A stretch of DNA of 39,240 nt from Thermoanaerobaculia bacterium (GTDB lineage Bacteria > Acidobacteriota > Thermoanaerobaculia > Gp7-AA8), in the NCBI GenBank assembly GCA_016650215.1, contig JAENWF010000197.1:1-39240 (forward strand). The letters are read 5' to 3'. The position numbers were made by a program, and so were the translations under genes. Position 1 is the first letter of the stretch. Each line of letters begins with the position of its first letter. This document shows positions 7,791 to 15,704 of the stretch, piece after piece. The notes beneath the pieces were generated by a model. That model worked only from the letters and a program-made list of their open reading frames with translations, made no database searches and was not told where the DNA came from.

Positions 7791-8837
7791 ATGAATCGCC
7801 AAACGAAGCGCAATGAGCGCGATATCGCGAAGCACGAAACGCAGAAAGAGCGGAGAGCGCGGAAGAAACAGCGCCGCGGCGGCAGTGGAGGCGATGACAA
7901 TCCGGGCGTCACCGGCGAGGTGAGCTCAGCGGCCGATGACGCCGCAGCCGGCATCGTCATCTCAGTCGCCAGCGGCAGGTGCCGGGTGTTTCTCGACGGC
8001 GCCGATATCGACTGCCTCGTCCCGTCGGCGATCGCGACCGTGCAGAAAAGCGCCCTCGCAGTGGGCGACCGTGTGCTCATCGAACAGGAAGCCGGAGTGG
8101 CGCGACTCAACGCGATCCTGCCGCGGCGGACGGTACTCGCGCGTCCCGATCCGCTTCACAAGCACCGGCAGCGGCTCATCGCCGCCAACATCGACGTCGT
8201 GATTCACGTCGTGTCCGTCAAGGCGCCGCCGCTGCGGCCGCGGCTCATCGACCGCTATCTCATCGCGATCATGCGCGGCGGCGCGCAGCCGGTCGTCTGC
8301 GTCAACAAGGTCGATCTCCTCGACGACGATCAGCGTGCGATCGAGATCGAGAAGCTGTCCGTCTATCGCGACCTCGGCGTTCCGGTCATCGCCTGTTCGA
8401 CGCACAGCGGCGAAGGTCTCGACGCGCTGCGCGAAATCGTGCTTGGGAAAACGGCGGCGCTCGTTGGACACAGCGGCGTCGGCAAGTCGTCGATCCTCAA
8501 CGCGATCAATGCGCGACTCCAGCTCGCGACCAACACGCTCCACCGCCGAGGCACAGGCCGCCACACGACGTCCGCATCGACGCTCTACGACTTTGGCGAC
8601 GGCACGTATCTCATCGACACGCCCGGTATCCGCGAGTTCGGCCTCTGGGATCTCGACCGTGGCTCGCTTCGCGACTATTTCCCTGAGTTTGAGGAGCCGA
8701 ACGAGTCGTGCCGCTTCACCGACTGCACCCACGTGCACGAGCCGGATTGCGAGGTGAAAGATCGCGTCGAGGCGGGAACTTTCAACCGTGCACGATACGA
8801 GACCTATGTTCGGCTGTATGAGGATCTCGAGACCTGA
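7791..8837 (+). CDS. rsgA: Ribosome small subunit-dependent GTPase A
   Basis: A 348-residue circularly permuted GTPase that acts in late 30S subunit maturation. The N-terminal 45 residues are rich in Lys, Arg and Glu, followed by an OB-fold (about 55-120). The permuted order is visible: NKVD (G4) at 172-175, then GHSGVGKSS (G1) at 226-234, then DTPGIREFG (G3). The C-terminal zinc finger is C-x4-C-x-H-x5-C (CRFTDCTHVHEPDC). ATG 7791 is chosen because the ORF upstream of it runs into the promoter region and antisense to the response regulator. No strong Shine-Dalgarno is visible. Confidence 0.95.
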   Translation: MNRQTKRNERDIAKHETQKERRARKKQRRGGSGGDDNPGVTGEVSSAADDAAAGIVISVASGRCRVFLDGADIDCLVPSAIATVQKSALAVGDRVLIEQEAGVARLNAILPRRTVLARPDPLHKHRQRLIAANIDVVIHVVSVKAPPLRPRLIDRYLIAIMRGGAQPVVCVNKVDLLDDDQRAIEIEKLSVYRDLGVPVIACSTHSGEGLDALREIVLGKTAALVGHSGVGKSSILNAINARLQLATNTLHRRGTGRHTTSASTLYDFGDGTYLIDTPGIREFGLWDLDRGSLRDYFPEFEEPNESCRFTDCTHVHEPDCEVKDRVEAGTFNRARYETYVRLYEDLET

Positions 8838-8860
8838 CGAGGAGTGAGACGGAGTGGCAA

Positions 8861-8938
8861 GTGACAAGTGACAAGTGACAAGTAAGAATCCACGATCACT
8901 CAGCACTCAGCACTCAGCACTCAGCACTTGTCACTCAC
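8861..8938. repeat. Heptamer tandem repeats GTGACAA and CACTCAG
   Basis: Three exact GTGACAA units (8861-8881) and a degenerate fourth are followed, after about 8 nt, by four exact CACTCAG units (8897-8924) and then CACTTGTCAC (8925-8934). The last is the reverse complement of GTGACAAGTG in the first block, so the ends can pair. The element starts 23 nt after the rsgA stop and ends just before trmB. CACTCAG units recur at 25304. Confidence 0.9.
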
Positions 8939-8944
8939 CCCCCC

Positions 8945-9526
8945 ATGCTGACCATCAATCCCCGCGACACCGGCTTCATTCTCCTCGACCTGCAGCAGCT
9001 TTTCGGAAACTCGAATCCTGTCGTTCTGGAGATCGGGTCGGGGAAGGGTCGCTTTCTCATTGGCTCCGCGACCGAGCGGCCGGACGTCAACTTCATCGGG
9101 ATCGAGAAGTCGCTGCACTGCCACCGGGTGATCGGCGAGCGGATTGCGAAGCGGGGGCTGACGAACATCCGGCAGATCAATCACGACGCGTTTCTCGTGG
9201 TGCGCGACATGCTTCCGGACGCTTCGATCTCCGAGGTGCATATCTACTTCCCCGATCCATGGCCGCGAAAGAAAAAGCAGAAGCGCCGGATCATCCGTCC
9301 CGAGGTGCTCGAGCAGTTGCGGCGCGTCATGGTGCCGGGTGCCCGAGGGGTGTACGTGACCGATCACGAGCAGTACCTGGAAATCGCCGCGCCGGTGATC
9401 GCCGCATTTTTCCCGAGCGAAGCGCGCACGCCCGCCCCCTCCGATCCGCCGCGGACGAACTATGAAGAGAAATATCGCGCGGAAGGGCGGCCGATTTATG
9501 AGGTTCGGTTCAGGAAACCGGGATAG
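8945..9526 (+). CDS. trmB: tRNA (guanine-N7-)-methyltransferase
   Basis: A 193-residue SAM-dependent methyltransferase that modifies G46 of tRNAs. The SAM-binding motif VLEIGSGKGRFL is near residue 28. The family signature IYFPDPWPRKKKQKRRI, with the PDPWPKxRH-type segment, follows near residue 100, and the C-terminus ends with the expected TNYEEKYRAEGRPIYEVRF. It is at the short end for the family. ATG 8945 follows the repeat block directly, with no clear Shine-Dalgarno because the upstream bases are C-rich repeat. Confidence 0.94.
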   Translation: MLTINPRDTGFILLDLQQLFGNSNPVVLEIGSGKGRFLIGSATERPDVNFIGIEKSLHCHRVIGERIAKRGLTNIRQINHDAFLVVRDMLPDASISEVHIYFPDPWPRKKKQKRRIIRPEVLEQLRRVMVPGARGVYVTDHEQYLEIAAPVIAAFFPSEARTPAPSDPPRTNYEEKYRAEGRPIYEVRFRKPG

Positions 9527-9530
9527 GACT

Positions 9531-9620
9531 CATTCACCATTCAACATTCAACATTTAACATTCCCGTCATCCCGAGGCAGAGAACGGGAATGTTAAATGT
9601 TGAATGTTGAATGGTGAATG
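9531..9620. repeat. Perfect 37-bp inverted repeat built of TGTTGAA heptamers
   Basis: Arms 9531-9567 and 9584-9620 are exact reverse complements over 37 bp with a 16-nt loop. Each arm is a run of heptamers (ATTCACC, ATTCAAC, ATTCAAC, ATTTAAC on the left) ending in the ATTCCCGT joint also seen at the other composite elements. It starts 4 nt after the trmB stop codon. The transcript would form a very stable stem, but no T run follows it. Confidence 0.93.
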
Positions 9621-9674
9621 GTGAACCGATCGACTTCGCTGCCGTGCCTTTAGCGTCCCCCATCCCTCAGTCCT

Positions 9675-9680
9675 TATAAT
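9675..9680 (+). promoter_or_regulatory. Likely -10 element for ruvC
   Basis: A consensus TATAAT ends 6 nt before the ruvC ATG. With usual spacing, transcription would start at or next to the ATG, giving a leaderless or near-leaderless mRNA. No clear -35 was found. Confidence 0.45.
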
Positions 9681-9686
9681 CATTTC

Positions 9687-10187
9687 ATGCGCATCCTCGG
9701 CGTCGACCCCGGCTCGATCACGACTGGCTTCGGTGTGGTCGACTACGAGAAGGGGCGCCTGGCGCTCGTCGAGCAGGGATCGATCAGCACTCAGCGCGGC
9801 GCGGAGCTGGCGGATCGGCTCGAGCGCATTTACGACGCCATGCGGACAGTAATCGCTCGATGCATTCCCGCGGCGATCGCGGTGGAGAGTCCGTTCGCCG
9901 GACAGAATGTGAAGAGTCTGATCCAGCTTGCGCACGCTCGAGGCGTCATTCTCCTGGCGGCGCGCGAGGCGCGAGTCGAGATCTTCGAGTACTCGCCGCG
10001 ATCGGTGAAGAGCGCTGTCGTCGGCTACGGCGCGGCAGAGAAGGAGCAGGTAGCGAAGATGGTGCGGGTGCTGCTGCCCGGATGCGCGACGCTGAAGATG
10101 AGCGCCGACGCCGCCGATGCGCTGGCAATCGCCATCTGCCACGCGCACACTGCCGCGACGGCCGCGAGGCTCAAAATCCGCGCATGA
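9687..10187 (+). CDS. ruvC: Crossover junction endodeoxyribonuclease RuvC
   Basis: A 166-residue Holliday-junction resolvase of normal length. The four catalytic acidic residues are visible: D7 in ILGVDPG, E67 in IAVESPF, and D141 and D144 in SADAADALA. The enzyme cleaves four-way junctions together with RuvAB. ruvA and ruvB are not in this window. The stop codon overlaps the start of the MFS gene (ATGA), indicating translational coupling. A TATAAT directly before the ATG suggests its own promoter and little or no leader. Confidence 0.96.
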   Translation: MRILGVDPGSITTGFGVVDYEKGRLALVEQGSISTQRGAELADRLERIYDAMRTVIARCIPAAIAVESPFAGQNVKSLIQLAHARGVILLAAREARVEIFEYSPRSVKSAVVGYGAAEKEQVAKMVRVLLPGCATLKMSADAADALAIAICHAHTAATAARLKIRA

Positions 10188-11491
10188 GCTCTTCGCTCCC
10201 GCAGGAACAGGCTCTCGAATCTGAAGTCACCGGAAGCCGACACGGCGGCCCTCTCGGGCGGACGTTCAGCGCGCTGCGGTACCGCGACTTCCGTCTTCTG
10301 TGGTTCGGCGCGTTCACGTCGACGACGGGAACGTGGATGCAGACGGTGGCGCAGGGGTGGTTGGTGCTGCAGATGACCAACTCGCCGTTTCTACTGGGTG
10401 TAGACGGATTCCTCGCGACCGGCCCGATGCTCCTCTTCTCGCTTTTCGGAGGCGTCGTTGCCGACCGGATGGAGCGGCGCAAGATCATGCTGTTCTCGCA
10501 GTACATGCAGATGAGCTTCGCGTTCGTCCTCGCGCTGCTGATCTGGCTCGGCCAGGTTCAGGTCTGGCACATCTTCCTCCTCTCGTTTCTGACCGGAAGC
10601 GCGCAGTCGTTCAGCGGTCCGGCGTACGTTTCGCTCCTTCCGCTGCTGGTCAAACGGAAGGACGTTTCGAACGCGATCGCCATGAACTCGATGCAGTTCA
10701 ATCTCGCGCGCGTGGTCGGGCCGGTTCTCGCCGGCATCGCGTTCGCGACGTGGGGTCCTGCCATCTGCTTCGCGCTCAACGGCGTGTCGTTCGTCGCAGT
10801 GATCGTCGCGCTGATGATGATCCGCACACCGGTCGTGAAGACCGCGGAGCTGAAGAGCGGAATCATGGACGAGATGCGCGCAGGATTTGCGTTCGTTACG
10901 CGGCGGCGGAAGATGGTTCTGCTGACCTTCCTCGCGTTTGCAGGGACGTTTCTCGGGATGCCGATCGTCACGTTCATGCCGGTGGTCGCCAAGTCGATCT
11001 TCGCGCTCGACGCCTCCGGCTACGCGTCGATGCTCACCGTCTACGGCCTCGGATCCGTCGTGGGTGCGCTGGCCGTCGCGGCGACGACGCACGCGGCGAA
11101 GAAGGGGAAGATCGCGCTCATCCTGCAAGCGTCGTTCGCCTGCCTCCTGGTCGGGTTCGGCGTTTCCCGCTCGCTGCCGCTCAGCATGGTCCTCGCGTTT
11201 TTCGCGGGGGCCTGCATCGTGGGAGTCGTTTCGCTCTACAGCTCGCTGGTGCAGCTCGCGACCACCGACGCGATGCGAGGTCGCGTGATGTCGATCTTCA
11301 TGCTCGCTTTCCGCGGCGGCATGCCCCTGGGCAACCTACTGGCCGGATACGTTGCGCAGCGCTGGTCGATCACCGCCGCCCTCGCAATCAACGGCACCGT
11401 CCTCGCCATCGTCGCCATCGCCTTCATCGCGCGAGGGACGGATCTGGAGGAGGAACCCAGGGCACGGCGAGCGGCGTCCGAGACAGTTTAG
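10184..11491 (+). CDS. MFS transporter, EntS/MFS_3-like exporter
   Basis: A 435-residue major facilitator with about 12 hydrophobic segments. The N-terminal YRDFRLLWFGAFTSTTGTWM is typical of the MFS_3/enterobactin-exporter-like group, and the loop between TM2 and TM3 carries GGVVADRMERRKIM, the MFS motif A. The middle loop (about 200-230) and TM pattern are regular. The substrate cannot be inferred; this group exports siderophores, drugs or other small molecules. The ATG at 10184 overlaps the ruvC stop by 4 nt. The last codon is followed at once by a hairpin. Confidence 0.9.
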   Translation: MSSSLPQEQALESEVTGSRHGGPLGRTFSALRYRDFRLLWFGAFTSTTGTWMQTVAQGWLVLQMTNSPFLLGVDGFLATGPMLLFSLFGGVVADRMERRKIMLFSQYMQMSFAFVLALLIWLGQVQVWHIFLLSFLTGSAQSFSGPAYVSLLPLLVKRKDVSNAIAMNSMQFNLARVVGPVLAGIAFATWGPAICFALNGVSFVAVIVALMMIRTPVVKTAELKSGIMDEMRAGFAFVTRRRKMVLLTFLAFAGTFLGMPIVTFMPVVAKSIFALDASGYASMLTVYGLGSVVGALAVAATTHAAKKGKIALILQASFACLLVGFGVSRSLPLSMVLAFFAGACIVGVVSLYSSLVQLATTDAMRGRVMSIFMLAFRGGMPLGNLLAGYVAQRWSITAALAINGTVLAIVAIAFIARGTDLEEEPRARRAASETV

Positions 11492-11512
11492 GAGTTCGCT
11501 GCACTCCTAAAC
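11486..11512 (+). terminator. Hairpin at the 3' end of the MFS gene
   Basis: GTTTAGGAG (11486-11494) and CTCCTAAAC (11504-11512) form a perfect 9-bp stem with a 9-nt loop, overlapping the TAG stop codon. No T tract follows, so intrinsic termination is uncertain. Confidence 0.45.
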
Positions 11513-11527
11513 CGCTGCGAATCGGGC

Positions 11528-11533
11528 TAGAAT
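11528..11533 (+). promoter_or_regulatory. Possible -10 element for the dehydrogenase operon
   Basis: TAGAAT preceded by GC, about 37 nt before the E1alpha ATG. No convincing -35 is present. Confidence 0.28.
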
Positions 11534-11570
11534 CCCGGCCCGCGGTGTGCACCTCCGCACGAAGCCCAGA

Positions 11571-12620
11571 ATGGCAAAAACGAAAAGCACGACCGTTTCT
11601 CCAGATGAAGAGATTGCCTGCGCGCCCGAATGGACTGAAATCCTCCGGCAGATGATCCTGATCCGCCGGTTCGAAGAAGCCAGTGAGCGGGAGTTCCGCC
11701 GCGGCAAGATCGGCGGCTATCTCCACGTCTACTCCGGCCAGGAAGCGGTCGCCATCGGAGTGATTTCCGCGCTGAAGAAGGGCGACGTTGTCTACTGCGG
11801 CTATCGCGACCACGCGCAGGCTCTCGCACTTGGCTCGGGGCCGAGTCGCGTCATGGCTGAGCTCTTCGGCAAGTCGACCGGCATCTCGAAGGGCAAAGGC
11901 GGCTCGATGCATCTCTTCGACGCCGCGAACGGACTCTATGGCGGATACGGAATCGTCGGAGGCCACATTCCGCTCGCCGCCGGCTCCGCCTACGCGCTCC
12001 GCTATCGCAACAGCGACAACATCGCTGTCTGCTACTTCGGCGACGGAGCGATGAACATCGGCTCGTTCCACGAAGGGATGAACATGGCGGGTCTCTGGGG
12101 GAAGGACGGATTGTGTCCGGTCCTCTGGATCATCGAGAACAACGGCTACGCGATGGGCACCTCGGTCGAGCGTCATTCGGCGCTGACGGATCTCTCCGCG
12201 CGCGTCCGCGCGTACAACATCCAGACCGAGAAGGTGGACGGGCAGGACGTATTCGCAATGCGCGGAGCCGCCGATCGGATCGTCCGCCAGATCCGCGAGA
12301 CCGGCAAGCCGTACTGCATCGAGGCGATGACGTATCGCTTCTCGGGACACGGCGCCGCCGACATCCTTCAGCCATATCGCTCGAAAGACGAAGTCGAGAA
12401 GCACCGCGACCGCGACCCGATCACGATCATGCGGAAGCGTCTCGCCGAAGTCTCCGGATTGACGGATGACGACGTGAAGAAGATGGACGAGTGGGCAACC
12501 GAGGAAGTGGCGAAGGCGGTCAGGTTCGCCGAAGAGAGCCCGGTGCCCGATGGGAGCGAGTTGTTCACCGATGTCGTGGCCGAGCATGGCCCGCATCCCG
12601 TGAGTGAGGACAATGGCTGA
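11571..12620 (+). CDS. pdhA: Pyruvate/2-oxoacid dehydrogenase E1 component, alpha subunit
   Basis: A 349-residue thiamine-diphosphate enzyme subunit. The ThDP/Mg motif begins with GDG at 157-159 and ends with ENN at 189-191. IRRFEEASE (about 31-39) and GGHIPLAAGSAYAL (130-143) are typical of PDH E1alpha. With E1beta it decarboxylates a 2-oxoacid and reductively acetylates the lipoyl group of E2. Pyruvate is the likelier substrate, but a branched-chain or acetoin enzyme cannot be excluded by eye. ATG 11571 is preferred over GTG 11547, eight codons upstream; neither has a clear Shine-Dalgarno. The stop overlaps the E1beta start by 8 nt. Confidence 0.92.
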   Translation: MAKTKSTTVSPDEEIACAPEWTEILRQMILIRRFEEASEREFRRGKIGGYLHVYSGQEAVAIGVISALKKGDVVYCGYRDHAQALALGSGPSRVMAELFGKSTGISKGKGGSMHLFDAANGLYGGYGIVGGHIPLAAGSAYALRYRNSDNIAVCYFGDGAMNIGSFHEGMNMAGLWGKDGLCPVLWIIENNGYAMGTSVERHSALTDLSARVRAYNIQTEKVDGQDVFAMRGAADRIVRQIRETGKPYCIEAMTYRFSGHGAADILQPYRSKDEVEKHRDRDPITIMRKRLAEVSGLTDDDVKKMDEWATEEVAKAVRFAEESPVPDGSELFTDVVAEHGPHPVSEDNG

Positions 12621-13599
12621 GAAGAGTTACCGCGACGCGATTCGCGAAGCGATGATGGAAGAGATGGACCGCGACCCGAACGTTCTCATCATGGGGGAGG
12701 ACATCGGCGTCTACGAAGGTACGTTCCGCATCACCGCCGGCATGCTGAAAAAGTACGGCCCGCGGCGCGTGATCGATACGCCGATCGCTGAGGCTGGGAT
12801 GGTCGGTACGGCGGTCGGAATGGCGATGCTCGGACTGCGGCCGATCGTCGAGATGATGACGGTGAACTTCGCGATCGTCGCCGCCGATCAGATTCTGAAT
12901 CATGCGGCGAAGGTGCGTTACTTCTCCGGCGGACAGGTCGACGTGCCGCTCGTCATCCGTGGACCGCAGGGAGCGGGCGTGCAGCTTTCCGCCCAGCACT
13001 CTCAGACCTTCGAGTCGTTCTACGCTCATTTTCCCGGCATTCATGTCGTCACTCCGGGAACTCCCGCTGACGCGAAGGGGTTGCTGAAGACCGCGATCCG
13101 CGGCAAGGATCCGGTGATGTTTCTCGAGAGCGCCGCGCTCTACGGCATGAAGGGTGAAGTCCCCGACGATCCCGATTTCACGGTGCCGTTCGGCAAGTCG
13201 CGCGTCGCGCGCGAGGGGAGCGACGTCACGATCGTCTCCTTCAGCCGGATGATGCAGCTCTCGCTGACGGTCGCCGACAAGCTGTCGAAAGAGGAAGGGA
13301 TCGAGTGCGAAGTGATCGACCTCCGCACGCTCCGCCCCCTCGACATGGAGCCGGCATACGCGTCGGTGGCGAAGACGCATCGCGCGATCGTCGTTCAGGA
13401 GCAGTGGAAGCCGTTCGGCGCCGGCGCGGAGATCGCGGCGAGCATCACCGAGACGATGTTCGACGAGCTTGACGCCCCCGTGTTTCGCGTGACCGGCGAA
13501 GACGTCCCGATGCCGTACGCGCGCAACCTCGAACTGCTCGCCACGCCGCACGAAGAGCACATCGTGCGCGCGGTGAAGAGAGTGATGTACAGGAGCTGA
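12613..13599 (+). CDS. pdhB: Pyruvate/2-oxoacid dehydrogenase E1 component, beta subunit
   Basis: A 328-residue transketolase-fold subunit. SYRDAIREAMMEEMDRD and IMGEDIGVYEGTFRIT occupy the N-terminal part; RVIDTPIAEAGMVGTAVGMA carries the conserved glutamate that activates ThDP. The C-terminal domain has DLRTLRPLD and RVTGEDVPMPYARNLE. ATG 12613 is used because homology begins at AEKSYRDA. It lies inside the last codons of the alpha gene, so the two are translationally coupled, as expected for subunits of one heterotetramer. Confidence 0.94.
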   Translation: MAEKSYRDAIREAMMEEMDRDPNVLIMGEDIGVYEGTFRITAGMLKKYGPRRVIDTPIAEAGMVGTAVGMAMLGLRPIVEMMTVNFAIVAADQILNHAAKVRYFSGGQVDVPLVIRGPQGAGVQLSAQHSQTFESFYAHFPGIHVVTPGTPADAKGLLKTAIRGKDPVMFLESAALYGMKGEVPDDPDFTVPFGKSRVAREGSDVTIVSFSRMMQLSLTVADKLSKEEGIECEVIDLRTLRPLDMEPAYASVAKTHRAIVVQEQWKPFGAGAEIAASITETMFDELDAPVFRVTGEDVPMPYARNLELLATPHEEHIVRAVKRVMYRS

Positions 13600-13611
13600 C
13601 CTCAGAACAAA

Positions 13612-14958
13612 ATGTCTGAAATCATCATGCCCAAGATGGGCGACGCGATGAGCGAAGGGAAAGTCATCCGCTGGTACAAGAAGGCGGGCGATCCGGTCAG
13701 GAAGGGCGAGGCTGTGCTCGAGATCGAGACCGACAAGGTGAATCTCGATCTCGAAGCAGAAGCTGACGGAACTCTCGGCACGATCGCAGTCGGCGAAGGG
13801 CAGATGGCGCCGGTCGGCGGCATACTCGCGAAGATTCTGGGCGAAGGGGAGAAAGCCGACGCCCCTCCCGCTACTCCGGCCCCTCCTGCGGCTCCGGTGG
13901 AAGAGAAGCCGGCGACGGCCGCCGAGGCGAAACCTGCGGCTGACGGCCAGTCGCGCCGCGCAATCGACAAGAAGGACAGCATCCGCCACTCCACGGGCGA
14001 GTACGGAGAGGCGGTCGACATGAAAGGGCCGCGCACGGATCGCTCGATCAGGCACGATCAAGGCAACGTCGTCGCGATGCCGCAGGGGGGCGAGCGTCAC
14101 CGCTCATCGCCGCTCGCGCGCAAAATGGCGAGCGAGATGGGCGTCAGTCTCGATACCGTTCAGGGAAGCGGGCCGCGCGGACGCATCGTCGCTGCGGACG
14201 TGAAGAAGATAAGCGGGGGTCAGGCCGCGGCGGCGCGGTCCAAATCAGCAATGCCTGCGCTCCAACAACCCGCCGCACTCGAGACCAGGCAGATCCCGCT
14301 CTCAGCGATGCGCCGTACGATTGCGAAGCGTCTTGCGGAGTCGACGGGACCGATCCCGCACTTTTATCTGACCGCAGATTTCGACGTCACCAACCTCACC
14401 TCGGTCCGCCAGCAGCTCATCGACATCGAAGGGGCGAAGCTCAGCGTCAACGACTTCATGATCCGCGCGGTTGCCCTCGCGCTTCGCCATCATCCGAACA
14501 TCAACGCGAGCTGGGGCAGCGAGGCGATCACGCAGCATGGCGAGATCCACATCGGGGTTGCGGTCGCGACGCCGGAGGGACTCATCACGCCGGTGATCCG
14601 GAACGCTGATCAGAAATTCGTCCTCGAGATCGCGCAGGAAGTGCGAGCGCTCGCGGAAAAGGCGAAGAACCGCAAACTCAAGCCGGACGAGTATCAGGGA
14701 AGCACGTTCACGATCTCGAATCTGGGCGCCTGGGGCATCGAGGAGTTCACGGGGATCATCAATCCGCCCAATTCCGCGATCCTGGCGATTGGTGCCGCGG
14801 AGGCGCGCGTTGTCGTCATCGACGGGCAGATCGTCATCCGCGAACGAATGAAAGTGACCATGTCGTGCGACCACCGGGTGATCGATGGCGCGACGGGGGC
14901 GGAATATCTGAGGACCCTCAGGCAATACGTCGAGCAGCCGTTACGTCTCGTGGTGTAA
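13612..14958 (+). CDS. pdhC: Dihydrolipoamide acyltransferase (E2) of a 2-oxoacid dehydrogenase complex
   Basis: A 448-residue E2 with one lipoyl domain (1-80; lipoyl-lysine K42 in EIETDKVNLD), a long linker (81-163), a peripheral-subunit-binding domain (164-200, SSPLARKMASEMGV and GSGPRGRI) and a catalytic domain (215-448) ending with SCDHRVIDGATGAE (H421, D425). It transfers the acyl group to CoA and forms the complex core. The linker begins Ala/Pro-rich as usual but continues with a charged stretch (114-163) in which SIRH occurs twice. It starts 12 nt after E1beta. The E3 gene is absent from the window and must be elsewhere. Confidence 0.94.
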   Translation: MSEIIMPKMGDAMSEGKVIRWYKKAGDPVRKGEAVLEIETDKVNLDLEAEADGTLGTIAVGEGQMAPVGGILAKILGEGEKADAPPATPAPPAAPVEEKPATAAEAKPAADGQSRRAIDKKDSIRHSTGEYGEAVDMKGPRTDRSIRHDQGNVVAMPQGGERHRSSPLARKMASEMGVSLDTVQGSGPRGRIVAADVKKISGGQAAAARSKSAMPALQQPAALETRQIPLSAMRRTIAKRLAESTGPIPHFYLTADFDVTNLTSVRQQLIDIEGAKLSVNDFMIRAVALALRHHPNINASWGSEAITQHGEIHIGVAVATPEGLITPVIRNADQKFVLEIAQEVRALAEKAKNRKLKPDEYQGSTFTISNLGAWGIEEFTGIINPPNSAILAIGAAEARVVVIDGQIVIRERMKVTMSCDHRVIDGATGAEYLRTLRQYVEQPLRLVV

Positions 14959-14989
14959 GGAACCTGCTAGACTGCCGGCACCCCCAAAC

Positions 14990-15142
14990 ATGCCGGGCAC
15001 CAACGAGCTCCTCGGCCTGCTCATCATTATCTTCGTTGTGTGGCTTTTCCTGAAGATGGTGCGTGTGGCGATCAGGGTGATCTTTTTCGTGATCACGATC
15101 ATCGTCATCCTCGGAGCGGTGTACTGGCTTTTCTTGAGGTGA
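14990..15142 (+). CDS. Small two-helix membrane protein
   Basis: A 50-residue protein from ATG 14990: a short polar start (PGTNE), a hydrophobic segment (LLGLLIIIFVVWLFL), a short basic turn (KMVRVAIR) and a second hydrophobic segment (VIFFVITIIVILGAVYWLFL) ending in Arg. It should form a helical hairpin in the inner membrane. I do not recognise a family. It lies 31 nt after E2 with TAGACT in between as a possible -10. The sequence around its stop, GAGGTGA, is also the Shine-Dalgarno for the next gene, so the two are probably translated together. Confidence 0.72.
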   Translation: MPGTNELLGLLIIIFVVWLFLKMVRVAIRVIFFVITIIVILGAVYWLFLR

Positions 15143-15148
15143 ATCTGT

Positions 15149-15613
15149 TTGAGCGATCGAAAATACAAGCACAAGGGATATCAGGACGGTGGCGGTTACG
15201 GCTCGGGATCGAGCGGCAGTCGCCCTCCCCGGGAGCCACGTGCCCCGGAGCCGGGGAACCAACGCGTCGAAGGTGCGCCACGCGGACGCACCGCCGGCGG
15301 TTTCGGTCCCGAGGCATTCAAGTGCAACGCCTGCGGCCAGCAGCGTCAGAATCTTGGAGAGCTGACGCACGACGAAGCGTGCTCCAAATGCGGCGCCGAT
15401 CTTCACACCTGCGGCAATTGCCGCGCCTTCGACGCGACGACCATGTGGGAGTGCCGCGAGAACATCCCGGTCCGCGTCCCTGCGAAACAGGTGAGGAATC
15501 AGTGCGCCCTGTTCTCGCCGAAGATCGTCCGCGACCTCGCCGCCGACAAAGGCCGGCAGCCGCAGACCCCGGACAACGCGCGCAAAGCGTTCGACGCGCT
15601 GTTCAAGAAGTAG
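15149..15613 (+). CDS. Cys-rich zinc-ribbon protein of unknown function
   Basis: A 154-residue protein. Residues 1-52 are Gly/Arg/Pro-rich and look disordered. From about residue 59 four Cys pairs or single Cys follow: CNAC, CSKC, CGNC, then C in MWECREN and C in NQCALF. This looks like one or two zinc-binding ribbons, perhaps rubredoxin/rubrerythrin-like knuckles. No enzyme motif is seen. The start is a TTG at 15149; GAGGTGA ends 6 nt before it and no other start is available between it and the preceding stop. The close coupling to the 50-residue membrane protein suggests a shared role, which I cannot name. Confidence 0.72.
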   Translation: MSDRKYKHKGYQDGGGYGSGSSGSRPPREPRAPEPGNQRVEGAPRGRTAGGFGPEAFKCNACGQQRQNLGELTHDEACSKCGADLHTCGNCRAFDATTMWECRENIPVRVPAKQVRNQCALFSPKIVRDLAADKGRQPQTPDNARKAFDALFKK

Positions 15614-15625
15614 GGGTTTCTCCAG

Positions 15626-15661
15626 CATCCTGAGCCGCGAAGACGGCGAAGGATCTTCTGA
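15626..15661 (+). repeat. Dispersed CCTGAGC...GAAGGATCTTCTGA repeat
   Basis: CATCCTGAGCCGCGAAGACG followed by GCGAAGGATCTTCTGA, nearly identical to 1456-1493. It begins 12 nt after the stop of the zinc-ribbon gene. Confidence 0.8.
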
Positions 15662-15704
15662 TCGCACTGGGGAGAACGAAGCCACTTTCATCCTGATGCA
15701 AAAG

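Noticed and set aside
7962-8906. A 314-codon open frame antisense to rsgA
   Set aside because: Shadow of the sense gene; its N-terminal part is encoded by heptamer repeats.
8861-8938. CRISPR array
   Set aside because: Units are 7 bp and directly abutting with no spacers; no cas genes are present.
11486-11570. Riboswitch or attenuator before the PDH genes
   Set aside because: Only one short hairpin, best explained as the 3' end of the MFS gene; the 79-nt gap has no further conserved structure that I can see.
12565-14100. A 511-codon open frame antisense to E1beta and E2
   Set aside because: High GC content opens antisense frames. Its translation is rich in His, Arg and Asp without any family motif, while the sense strand encodes unmistakable PDH subunits.
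10184-15613. A biosynthetic gene cluster around the MFS exporter
   Set aside because: No synthase, ligase or tailoring enzyme is present; the neighbours are housekeeping genes.
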